From an uncultured Collinsella sp. (lineage in GTDB: Bacteria; Actinomycetota; Coriobacteriia; Coriobacteriales; Coriobacteriaceae), in NCBI GenBank assembly GCA_902496945.1, contig CABVDE010000048.1, positions 1 through 14,431 of the forward strand: a DNA stretch of 14,431 bases. Direction: 5' to 3'. The notes below the pieces were generated by a model. That model saw only the letters and a program-made list of their open reading frames with translations. It did no database searches and was not told the origin of the DNA. The translations under genes and the position numbers were made by a program. Of this stretch, positions 7,842-12,988 are shown piece by piece. Within the stretch, counting starts at the first letter, position 1, and the number at the start of each line of letters is the position of its first letter.

Positions 7842-8548
7842 AGATCCTTGCCATAGCAGATACCGAAGAACGATGCCTTTGGAAGTGCTTTCGCAAGGAG
7901 CGCTTTGAGGGTGTCGACCTGATTCTGTCTGCCGGCGACCTGGACCCGGACTATCTTGAGTTTTTGGTCACGGTCATCAACAAACCGCTCATCTACGTCC
8001 GCGGCAACCACGATGACCGCTACGCACGTCATGCACCGGGCGGCTGCATCTGTGTCGAAGACACCGTGTACGTGTATCGCGGCGTTCGCATTGCGGGGCT
8101 TGGCGGCTCCATGCGCTACCGAGATGGCGCCAACATGTACACCGAGCGCGAGATGGCCAAGCGCGTGCGCAAGCTGTCGCGTAAGGTTAGGATGGTCGGC
8201 GGGTGCGACATTCTGCTTACCCATGCACCCGCCGCCGGTATGGGTGATCTGGACGATCTGCCGCATCGAGGATTCGAATGCTTTAACACAGCACTCGAAT
8301 CGTGGAATCCCGACTACATGGTGCACGGGCATGTGCACCAAAGCTACGGTTGCGATTTTCAGCGCGAGCGGCAGCATGTGTGTGGAACGACGATCATCAA
8401 CGCCTGCGGCTATACGCAGTTTGAGCTCGACCAGACGCGCTACCCCATCCGTGGCTGGCAGGCAGCCTGGCTCAATTCGCAAACCATGCGCCGCGAGCTC
8501 AAACGCCACGATGCCATCGAGTCCTCGACCTTCAGAACCCCCTGGTAA
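7838..8548 (+). CDS. Calcineurin-like metallophosphoesterase with altered first metal motif
   Basis: 236-residue cytosolic phosphoesterase. The motifs seen are G-D at 33-34, G-N-H-D at 56-59, T-H-A-P with His129, and H-G-H-V-H with His165 and His167. Motif I, usually D-x-H, reads D8-T-E10, so the metal-binding His is replaced by Glu. I recall the same D-x-E form in related clostridial proteins, so it may be a subfamily feature rather than damage. The start codon overlaps the preceding stop (ATGA, 7838-7841), which implies translational coupling and probably a shared task with the BMP-fusion protein. The family hydrolyses phosphomono- or phosphodiesters. The substrate is not predictable, and a nucleotide or cyclic nucleotide is only a guess from the partner. 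The stop TAA (8546-8548) overlaps repeat copy 3. Confidence 0.87.
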   Translation: MKILAIADTEERCLWKCFRKERFEGVDLILSAGDLDPDYLEFLVTVINKPLIYVRGNHDDRYARHAPGGCICVEDTVYVYRGVRIAGLGGSMRYRDGANMYTEREMAKRVRKLSRKVRMVGGCDILLTHAPAAGMGDLDDLPHRGFECFNTALESWNPDYMVHGHVHQSYGCDFQRERQHVCGTTIINACGYTQFELDQTRYPIRGWQAAWLNSQTMRRELKRHDAIESSTFRTPW

Positions 8549-8583
8549 CCACCACAAAGGGGACAGGCACCTTTGTGGTGGTT
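8547..8583 (+). repeat. Palindromic intergenic repeat, copy 3 (overlaps the phosphoesterase stop codon)
   Basis: Perfect 14-bp arms AACCACCACAAAGG (8547-8560) and CCTTTGTGGTGGTT (8570-8583) enclose GGACAGGCA. It begins within the TAA of the phosphoesterase gene and lies between convergent units, 15 bases from the leuB remnant's stop. It could terminate both strands, although the T-run here is short. Confidence 0.85.
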
Positions 8584-8597
8584 CCGGACTCTCGACG

Positions 8598-9349
8598 CTA
8601 CAGGGCAGCGATGACCTTATCGCCCATCTGGGCGGTGCGGAGGATCTTATCAGCAGGGGTGTTGGCGTCGGCGATGTCGCGGGTACGCCAACCTTCGTCG
8701 AGCACATGGGCCACAGCATTTTCGACTAAGACGGCCTGCTCGCCCATGTCGAGCGCGTACGTGAGCAGCATTGCCGCCGACAGGATCTGTGCGAGCGGAT
8801 TAGCAATACCGAACCCTGCGATATCGGGCGCGCTGCCAGCGCTCGGCTCGAACAGCGAAACGCCGTCGCCCAGCGAAGCAGAGGCGAGCATGCCGAGCGA
8901 GCCCGTAATCTGTGCAGCATCGTCGGAGAGAATGTCGCCGAACATGTTCTCCGTAACTACGACGTCAAAGTCGCCCGGTCGGTTGATGAGCTGCATAGCG
9001 GCGTTATCGACGAGCAGGTCTTCGAGCTGCACATCGGGGCACTCTTCATCATGCACGCGATGTACGACCTCGCGCCACATGCGGCTCGTCTCCAGCACGT
9101 TGCGCTTATCCACACTCGTCACGTCACCGCGACGCTTGCGGGCCGCTTCGAACGCTTGACGGGCAATGCGCTCCACCTCGAACTCGCGGTACTCCATCAC
9201 ATCGACCGCACGCTGGCCCGCAGCGCCATTAGCGCCCGCGCCGTCCTCGTCGTAGAAACGATCGTGCTTGCCAAAGTAAATGCCGCCGGTAAGCTCGCGG
9301 CGTGGGGCCGCCGGATCGGTCGAATCCCACTTAGGGCCACCGACTGATG
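8598..9349 (-). pseudogene. leuB: 3-isopropylmalate dehydrogenase remnant (N-terminus and internal block deleted)
   Basis: LeuB oxidatively decarboxylates 3-isopropylmalate in leucine synthesis. About 250 codons remain open, against roughly 350-360 in intact enzymes. The conserved C-terminal parts are clear: V-D-K-R-N-V-L, V-D-N-A-A-M-Q-L, E-N-M-F-G-D-I-L-S-D and G-S-L-G-M-L-A-S-A-S-L-G. The N-terminal dinucleotide-fold start is absent. The sequence opens at S-V-G-G-P-K-W-D and then jumps from D-P-A-A-P-R straight to R-E-L-T-G-G-I-Y-F-G. About 45 residues normally between these blocks are lost in frame, including the segment with substrate-binding arginines (the A-N-L-R-P region). The usual E-P-I-H-G-S-A-P reads E-P-S-A-G-S-A-P, losing a conserved His. 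An ATG at 9357-9359 could start a 253-codon frame, but it lies at the leuA/leuB junction and no strong ribosome site was identified. Almost certainly non-functional. Confidence 0.85.
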
Positions 9350-9707
9350 CTAGCCTCATCCTCGGTCATATGGAGCTTGTCGCGCAGATGGCTGGGCTTA
9401 CACCCAGGCCGGTATGGATACGGGGCCTCTGAGCCGTCTTGAGGGCTTCTGCGGCCACTTCGATATCCTAGTCGACCGCACGGGTGAGACTCCATACCGT
9501 GCACCGGTCGCCCGCGATCTTGCCAATCTCCTGCACCGAGCGAAAATCGCCGGGGCTCGTGATGGAAAAGCCCGCCTCGATCACATCGACGTTCATGCGC
9601 ACCAGCTGACGTGCGATAACGATATTTCCCTCAGTATTCATGCTGACGCCGGGAGGCTGCTCCCCGTCGCGCAGCGTAGTGTCAAAGATTGCGATTTTGC
9701 GACTCAT
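9350..9707 (-). pseudogene. leuA: 2-isopropylmalate synthase remnant (premature stop, frameshift, truncation)
   Basis: LeuA catalyses the first committed step of leucine synthesis. It starts at ATG 9705-9707 behind a good AGGAGG, and codons 1-79 are recognisable, including the catalytic D-T-T-L-R-D-G-E-Q block. A TAG at 9468-9470 interrupts the frame. Homology resumes straight after it in the same frame (D-I-E-V-A-A-E-A-L-K, R-P-R-I-H-T-G). A one-base loss at about 9393 then shifts the frame, after which S-H-L-R-D-K-L-H-M-T-E-D-E-A continues LeuA. At about 9350 the sequence passes directly into leuB. Roughly 118 of about 500 codons remain, so most of the TIM barrel and the regulatory domain are gone. 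The intact attenuator upstream shows this was once a regulated leu operon promoter-proximal gene. Confidence 0.88.
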
Positions 9708-9771
9708 GATTTCCTCCTGATAGGCCTGAGATACAGATGGCTTTCAGGAGAGATGGAGTGCCCCAAGATAG

Positions 9772-9828
9772 AAAAATACCCGTGTCGCTCATCACGCCCA
9801 AAAGCAGCGGACGATAGCGCACCCGGGT
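9772..9828 (-). terminator. Leucine attenuator: Rho-independent terminator hairpin (regions 3:4)
   Basis: Read on the minus strand, ACCCG-GG-TGCGCT (9828-9816) pairs with AGCG-A-CACGGGT (9789-9778). This gives an 11-bp stem with a GG bulge on the left and an A bulge on the right, followed by ATTTTT (9777-9772). The left arm contains GCGCTATC (9820-9813), which can instead pair with GATAGCGC (9871-9864) at the end of the leader peptide, so terminator and antiterminator are mutually exclusive. Confidence 0.8.
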
Positions 9829-9889
9829 ACAACTCATCGTTATAGCGAGATTGCAACCCTAGCGCGCTATCCCATCTAGTAGCGCTAGG
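9813..9889 (-). promoter_or_regulatory. Leucine attenuator: alternative pairings (regions 1:2 and 2:3)
   Basis: On the minus strand, region 1 CCTAGCGC (9889-9882) lies within the Leu codons and pairs with region 2 GCGCTAGG (9865-9858) at the leader stop codon. Overlapping region 2, GATAGCGC (9871-9864) pairs with region 3 GCGCTATC (9820-9813), which is part of the terminator arm. A ribosome stalled at Leu codons would cover region 1, allow 2:3 and prevent termination. One that reaches the TAG would cover region 2 and allow the 3:4 terminator. All arms are 8-bp perfect matches. Confidence 0.75.
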
Positions 9890-9918
9890 CCTAGGAGCTG
9901 CTGCGTGTTATAGAACAT
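9859..9918 (-). CDS. leuL: Leucine operon leader peptide
   Basis: A 19-codon frame on the minus strand, from ATG (9918-9916) to TAG (9861-9859), encodes M-F-Y-N-T-Q-Q-L-L-G-L-A-L-L-D-G-I-A-R. Five of the seven codons at positions 8-14 are leucine: one CTC and four CTA, a codon that looks rare in the neighbouring genes. A good ribosome site AAAGGAG (9931-9925) lies 6 bases before the ATG. The Leu codons form one arm of the attenuator pairings and the stop codon lies in the next. This is the standard design of translation-coupled attenuation. The peptide senses leucyl-tRNA supply and has no other expected role. Confidence 0.82.
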   Translation of the reverse strand: MFYNTQQLLGLALLDGIAR

Positions 9919-9940
9919 GCTTGGCTCCTTTCAGCCTCGG

Positions 9941-9968
9941 GTATTCACTACATCGCGCTAAAGTGCAA
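9941..9968 (-). promoter_or_regulatory. Possible promoter of the leu leader
   Basis: On the minus strand, TTGCAC (9968-9963) is followed after 16 bases by GAATAC (9946-9941), about 23 bases before the leader ATG. The -35 is fair and the -10 weak. No better candidate was seen between 9919 and the repeat at 10011. The rest of 9919-10010 holds nothing recognised. Confidence 0.3.
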
Positions 9969-10010
9969 CACAGTCGAAACGACGTGCAATGGGGATTTTG
10001 GAGCAACCGA

Positions 10011-10057
10011 GGCAAAGCCACCACGAAGGTGCCTGTCCCCTTTGTGGTGGTTTTGCC
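10011..10057 (-). repeat. Palindromic intergenic repeat, copy 4 (diverged, extended stem)
   Basis: This copy is in minus orientation. The arms 10011-10029 and 10039-10057 are 19 bases long with two non-identical positions (10017 and 10025); the spacer TGCCTGTCC is the reverse complement of GGACAGGCA. Flanking GGCAAA/TTTGCC extends the usual stem. It lies after the rplA terminator and before the leu leader promoter, so, like the other copies, it is downstream of a gene in the same sense. Confidence 0.82.
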
Positions 10058-10066
10058 CCGAGATAG

Positions 10067-10110
10067 CAAAGAACCCGGTCCTGCACGAGGCAGAACCGGG
10101 TTTCTTTAGC
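10067..10110 (-). terminator. Rho-independent terminator after rplA
   Basis: AACCCGGT (10072-10079) and ACCGGGTT (10095-10102) form the core stem, extended by AAAG/CTTT outside a one-base bulge and by CTGC/GCAG inside. On the minus strand it is followed by TTTGCT. It sits about 35 bases after the rplA stop and closes the ribosomal protein operon. Confidence 0.8.
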
Positions 10111-10142
10111 AATGCTTGCTTTGCTCAGGCAGTAACTGTTAG

Positions 10143-10850
10143 TTACTCAGCCAGGAAGTCGCGCTGGACAGCGGGATCGACCTTGACGCCAGGGCCCATG
10201 GTGGAAGACACGGAGATGGACTTGACGTACTTGCCCTTAGCAGAAGAGGGCTTGACGCGCAGGATCTCGGTGTACAGGGCAGCGTAGTTCTCGACGAGCT
10301 GCTGCTCGGAGAAGGACTTCTTGCCCAGGGGCACGTGGCAGATGCCGTAACGGTCGGCGCGGTACTCCACGCGGCCGCCCTTGAGCTCGGAGACCATCTT
10401 GGCGACGTCCATGGTCACGGTGCCGAGCTTGGGGTTCGGCATGAGGCCACGAGGACCAAGGATCTTACCGATGCGGCCAACCTTGGCCATCATGTTCGGC
10501 GTGGCGATAGCGGCGTCGAAGTTGATCTCGCCCTTCTGGATCTGGGCGACGAGCTCGTCGGAACCGATGATGTCGGCGCCAGCGGCCTCGGCCTCGCGGG
10601 CCTTCTCTCCCTCGGCGAAGACGGCAACACGAACGGTCTTGCCGGTGCCGTGGGGCAGAGAGATGGAACCACGGATGTTCTGGTCAGCCTTACGAGTATC
10701 GATGCCCAGACGGAAGTGGGCCTCGACGGTCTCGTCGAACTTGGCGGTGTCGAGCTCCTTGATGAGCTTGGCAGCCTGAAGGGGGGTGTAGAGCGTGGCG
10801 CGCTCGATCTTCTCGGCAGCGGCCTTATAGCTCTTACCATGCTTAGCCAT
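10143..10850 (-). CDS. rplA: 50S ribosomal protein L1
   Basis: L1 binds 23S rRNA at the mobile L1 stalk and helps release deacylated tRNA; in many bacteria it also represses its own operon. The protein has 235 residues, the usual length, beginning M-A-K-H-G-K-S-Y-K. Typical L1 blocks are present: G-T-G-K-T-V-R-V-A-V-F, M-A-K-V-G-R-I-G-K-I-L-G-P-R-G-L-M-P-N-P-K and the C-terminal S-S-T-M-G-P-G-V. The start at 10850 has AGGAGG 8 bases upstream. An in-frame ATG two codons earlier is too close to that site. It follows rplK after a 116-base gap that contains hairpins, and an intrinsic terminator follows. Confidence 0.97.
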   Translation of the reverse strand: MAKHGKSYKAAAEKIERATLYTPLQAAKLIKELDTAKFDETVEAHFRLGIDTRKADQNIRGSISLPHGTGKTVRVAVFAEGEKAREAEAAGADIIGSDELVAQIQKGEINFDAAIATPNMMAKVGRIGKILGPRGLMPNPKLGTVTMDVAKMVSELKGGRVEYRADRYGICHVPLGKKSFSEQQLVENYAALYTEILRVKPSSAKGKYVKSISVSSTMGPGVKVDPAVQRDFLAE

Positions 10851-10900
10851 GTGCATTACCTCCTGTGGTTAAACGGGCGTGAGCCCTCCCACATCGTATC

Positions 10901-10918
10901 GTGTGCCCTATTGCACAC
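10901..10918 (-). promoter_or_regulatory. Hairpin in the rplK-rplA gap
   Basis: GTGTGC (10901-10906) and GCACAC (10913-10918) form a 6-bp stem with a 6-base loop. GGGC-GTGA-GCCC lies nearby at about 10875-10886. No T-run follows, so this is not an obvious terminator. It may be mRNA structure involved in ribosomal-protein autoregulation or processing. The rest of the gap holds nothing recognised. Confidence 0.3.
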
Positions 10919-10966
10919 ATATAACGAACGCTCCGGTCGGAACGCCCGTCATTACCTAGAAAAACG

Positions 10967-11395
10967 CTACTCAGCGATGGTGACGCCCATGGAACGGGCG
11001 GTACCGGCGATGATCTTCTTGGCGGCGTCAATGTCGTTGGCATTGAGATCCGGCATCTTGATCTCGGCGATCTTGGTGAGCTGCTCCTGGGAGAGCTGAC
11101 CGACCTTGTCGGCCTGGGGCTTAGCGGAACCAGACTTGAGGTTCAGCTCCTTCTTGATGAGGTGAGCCGCCGGCGGGGTCTTGGTGATGAAGGAGAAGGA
11201 CTTATCCTCGTAGACAGAAATCTCAACGGGGATGATGTCGCCCTTCTTGTCCTGCGTCTCGGCGTTAAAGGCCTGGCAGAACTGCATGATGTTCACGCCA
11301 GCAGCGCCCAGGGCGGGGCCGACGGGAGGAGCGGGGTTAGCGGCACCAGCAGGAATCTGGAGCTTAATGACGTTGGCAACCTTCTTCTCAGCCAT
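10967..11395 (-). CDS. rplK: 50S ribosomal protein L11
   Basis: L11 forms part of the GTPase-associated centre on 23S rRNA and is needed for factor turnover and for RelA-type stringent signalling. It has 142 residues, the family norm. It shows the N-terminal V-A-N-V-I-K-L-Q-I-P-A-G-A-A-N-P-A-P-P-V-G-P-A-L-G block and the C-terminal rRNA-binding end I-I-A-G-T-A-R-S-M-G-V. The start at 11395 gives AAAGGA a 6-base spacing; an ATG two codons upstream abuts the ribosome site. It lies between nusG (about 120 bases upstream) and rplA. The nusG-rplK gap contains no strong terminator, so the genes may be co-transcribed. Confidence 0.97.
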   Translation of the reverse strand: MAEKKVANVIKLQIPAGAANPAPPVGPALGAAGVNIMQFCQAFNAETQDKKGDIIPVEISVYEDKSFSFITKTPPAAHLIKKELNLKSGSAKPQADKVGQLSQEQLTKIAEIKMPDLNANDIDAAKKIIAGTARSMGVTIAE

Positions 11396-11515
11396 GGTCA
11401 TTCCTTTCGAATCACGAGTGTGAAGTACTTGCTATATCGTAAGCACGCACGTGTTAGAAGCACTCCTGAGATGAGCAGTCACAGAAGAAGCACGCTCGCG
11501 CGAACGGACGAAAAC

Positions 11516-12052
11516 TTAAGCGATGACAGCGACCTGATTAAAGTCGAGCTCGACCGGCGTCTCGCGGCCAAAGATCATAAGCGTGACCTTGAGCTTGCCA
11601 GCCTCGGTGTTAACCTCGGAGACCTTGCCATCAAAGTCGGTAAGCGGGCCATCGGTGACGCGAACGGACGTGCCGACCTGAATGTCAACCGAGGTGCGCT
11701 TGGGCGAATCGCCCTTACCGGGACGACGAGTCATCTTGTTGTACTCGTCGCGGGAAAGCGGAGCGGGCTTGCCGTTGCCGCCCAGGAAACCGGTGACGCC
11801 GGGCGTGTTGCGAACGCACGTCCACGCATCGTCATCCATCTCCATGCGGACCAGGACATAACCCGGGAAGATCTTGGAATCCTTGGTCTCGCGCTTACCA
11901 CCCTCTTTAATCTCGGTGACACGCTCCATAGGAATCTCGATATCAAAGATACGGTCCTGCATGCCCATAGTCTCGATGCGATGCTCGAGATCGGACTTAA
12001 CGCGGTTCTCGTATCCAGAGTAAGTGTGAACGACGTACCAACGCTTAGACAT
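11516..12052 (-). CDS. nusG: Transcription termination/antitermination factor NusG
   Basis: NusG binds RNA polymerase and contacts Rho or ribosomal S10, modulating pausing and termination. The 178-residue protein begins M-S-K-R-W-Y-V-V-H-T-Y-S-G-Y-E-N, the NGN-domain hallmark, contains F-P-G-Y-V-L-V-R-M near residue 65, and ends with a KOW domain (V-T-D-G-P-L-T-D-F-D-G-K-V). The short acidic N-terminal extensions seen in many actinobacterial NusG proteins are absent. The ATG at 12052 lies 3 bases after the secE stop, and a GAGGGG ribosome site overlaps the end of secE, so the pair is translationally linked. Confidence 0.97.
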   Translation of the reverse strand: MSKRWYVVHTYSGYENRVKSDLEHRIETMGMQDRIFDIEIPMERVTEIKEGGKRETKDSKIFPGYVLVRMEMDDDAWTCVRNTPGVTGFLGGNGKPAPLSRDEYNKMTRRPGKGDSPKRTSVDIQVGTSVRVTDGPLTDFDGKVSEVNTEAGKLKVTLMIFGRETPVELDFNQVAVIA

Positions 12053-12055
12053 GGT

Positions 12056-12394
12056 TTAGCCCCTCAATCCAGAGAACAGAGCAAGAGCCTCGCCAAAGCC
12101 AGCATCGAGCAGAGCGATGACGACGCCGACGACGATCAGAGAAGCGCAAACGACGACTGAGTAGTTCACGAGCTCCTTCTTATCGGGCCACGTGACACGC
12201 TTCATCTCGGACTTCACCGAAGCGAAATACTTCTTGGTGCGGGCGAAGATACCAGGCTTCTCGTTCTTCTTGGACTTCGCAGCCTTCTCGTTCTTCTTGG
12301 CAACGGCCTTCTTGGCCTCAACCTTGGAGTTGGCGGCAGCGTCGTTGGCAGGTGCCGGCTGCTGAGCCTTCTTCTTGTTCTTCTTGTTGGCCAT
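12056..12394 (-). CDS. secE: Preprotein translocase subunit SecE
   Basis: SecE clamps SecY in the Sec translocon of the cytoplasmic membrane. It has 112 residues. The first ~45 are very rich in Lys and Ala, the conserved amphipathic segment follows (F-A-S-V-K-S-E-M-K-R-V-T-W-P-D-K-K-E-L), and then one membrane helix at about 78-98. The single-helix form with an extended basic N-terminus is usual outside enterobacteria. The start at 12394 has GGAGGT upstream. It is followed after 3 bases by nusG and preceded by tRNA-Trp with a hairpin in between. Confidence 0.96.
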   Translation of the reverse strand: MANKKNKKKAQQPAPANDAAANSKVEAKKAVAKKNEKAAKSKKNEKPGIFARTKKYFASVKSEMKRVTWPDKKELVNYSVVVCASLIVVGVVIALLDAGFGEALALFSGLRG

Positions 12395-12433
12395 TTGGGT
12401 TACCTCCGCGCAATGCGCTTATACATGAGTAAA

Positions 12434-12461
12434 CCGTAAGCCCCCAAGTGGGAGCTTACGG
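12434..12461 (-). terminator. Hairpin between tRNA-Trp and secE (partial terminator or processing signal)
   Basis: CCGTAAGC (12434-12441) and GCTTACGG (12454-12461) form an 8-bp stem, with an inner CCC/GGG and a tetraloop-sized end. On the minus strand it is followed by TTTACT, a short T-tract. It may trim or partly terminate the transcript after tRNA-Trp. Confidence 0.5.
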
Positions 12462-12470
12462 AATAATGAC

Positions 12471-12546
12471 TGGCACGCCAGGAAGGACTCGAACCCTCAA
12501 CACTCGGTTTTGGAGACCGATGCTCTACCAATTGAACTACTGGCGT
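12471..12546 (-). tRNA. tRNA-Trp (anticodon CCA)
   Basis: 76 bases on the minus strand including an encoded 3' CCA. The acceptor arm ACGCCAG pairs with CTGGCGT, with G as discriminator. The anticodon loop CTCCAAA sits on a TCGGT/ACCGA stem with CCA at 12513-12511. The T-arm GGTTCGAGTCC is normal. Its place between rpmG and secE is a common arrangement. Confidence 0.95.
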
Positions 12547-12559
12547 ATGTGACTAGAGA

Positions 12560-12709
12560 CTAGCGAGTCTCTTTGTGCAGCGTGTGGTGACGGCACCAGG
12601 GGCAATACTTCTTGATCTCCATACGATCAGGCATGTTCGCCTTGTTCTTGGTGGTCGTATAGTTGCGGCGCTTGCACTCAGTGCACGCAAGAGTAACTAG
12701 AGTACGCAT
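12560..12709 (-). CDS. rpmG: 50S ribosomal protein L33
   Basis: A small 49-residue ribosomal protein beginning M-R-T-L-V-T-L-A-C-T-E-C and continuing with K-R-R-N-Y-T-T-T-K-N-K. It has both Cys pairs, C9-x2-C12 and C36-P-W-C39, and so is the zinc-binding (C+) type, which contrasts with the zinc-free form some bacteria induce under zinc limitation. The stop TAG at 12560-12562 lies 13 bases before tRNA-Trp. The ribosome site is modest: AGGA close to the ATG and AAAGG farther upstream. A TTGACA promoter lies about 50 bases upstream. It is probably the first gene of the rpmG-trnW-secE-nusG-rplK-rplA transcript. Confidence 0.95.
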   Translation of the reverse strand: MRTLVTLACTECKRRNYTTTKNKANMPDRMEIKKYCPWCRHHTLHKETR

Positions 12710-12756
12710 GTATCCTGAACCTTTCATTTCCGCCCCGTACGGGCACGAGATGGTAC

Positions 12757-12784
12757 TTTATCAGCTCTACGTAAGTGCTGTCAA
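12757..12784 (-). promoter_or_regulatory. Probable promoter of the rpmG-trnW-secE-nusG operon
   Basis: On the minus strand, a perfect TTGACA (12784-12779) is followed after 16 bases by GATAAA (12762-12757), about 48 bases upstream of the rpmG start. It is the best sigma-70-type match in the 279-base gap between tuf and rpmG. The segment 12785-12929 holds nothing else recognised. Confidence 0.6.
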
Positions 12785-12929
12785 CGAAAACCTCGAGTCA
12801 ATTGGTTCTCGGTGGATCCATTCATATTTGGAACACATCAATGAAGCCATCGAGAGCTAATCGACGGTGCTCCCAGGACCATTATCGATCCTCTCGACAC
12901 CAGCAACGGCACAATATCCATTGCAGAAA

Positions 12930-12961
12930 AGAACCCGGCACCCATATAAGTGCCGGGTTCT
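12930..12961 (-). terminator. Rho-independent terminator after tuf
   Basis: Perfect 12-bp arms AGAACCCGGCAC (12930-12941) and GTGCCGGGTTCT (12950-12961) enclose an 8-base AT-rich loop. On the minus strand it is followed by TTTCTG. It starts 27 bases after the tuf stop. The GAACCCGG core is shared with the rplA terminator. Confidence 0.82.
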
Positions 12962-12988
12962 CTAAGTCAGCTATATCAGAGAGCTAAT

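Noticed and set aside
9414..9845. Plus-strand open frame across the leu leader and leuA remnant
   Set aside because: It is antisense to recognisable leuA and to the attenuator, with no motif in its translation.
9708..9935. T-box control of the leu operon
   Set aside because: The Leu-rich leader peptide with alternative hairpins explains the region fully, and no T-box sequence was found.
2841..10057. The four repeats as a CRISPR array
   Set aside because: Copies are 2-3 kb apart with whole genes between them, and no spacers or cas genes are seen.
12663..12860. 65-codon plus-strand frame between rpmG and tuf
   Set aside because: It starts inside rpmG antisense and crosses the probable promoter at 12757-12784; no ribosome site or homology was seen.
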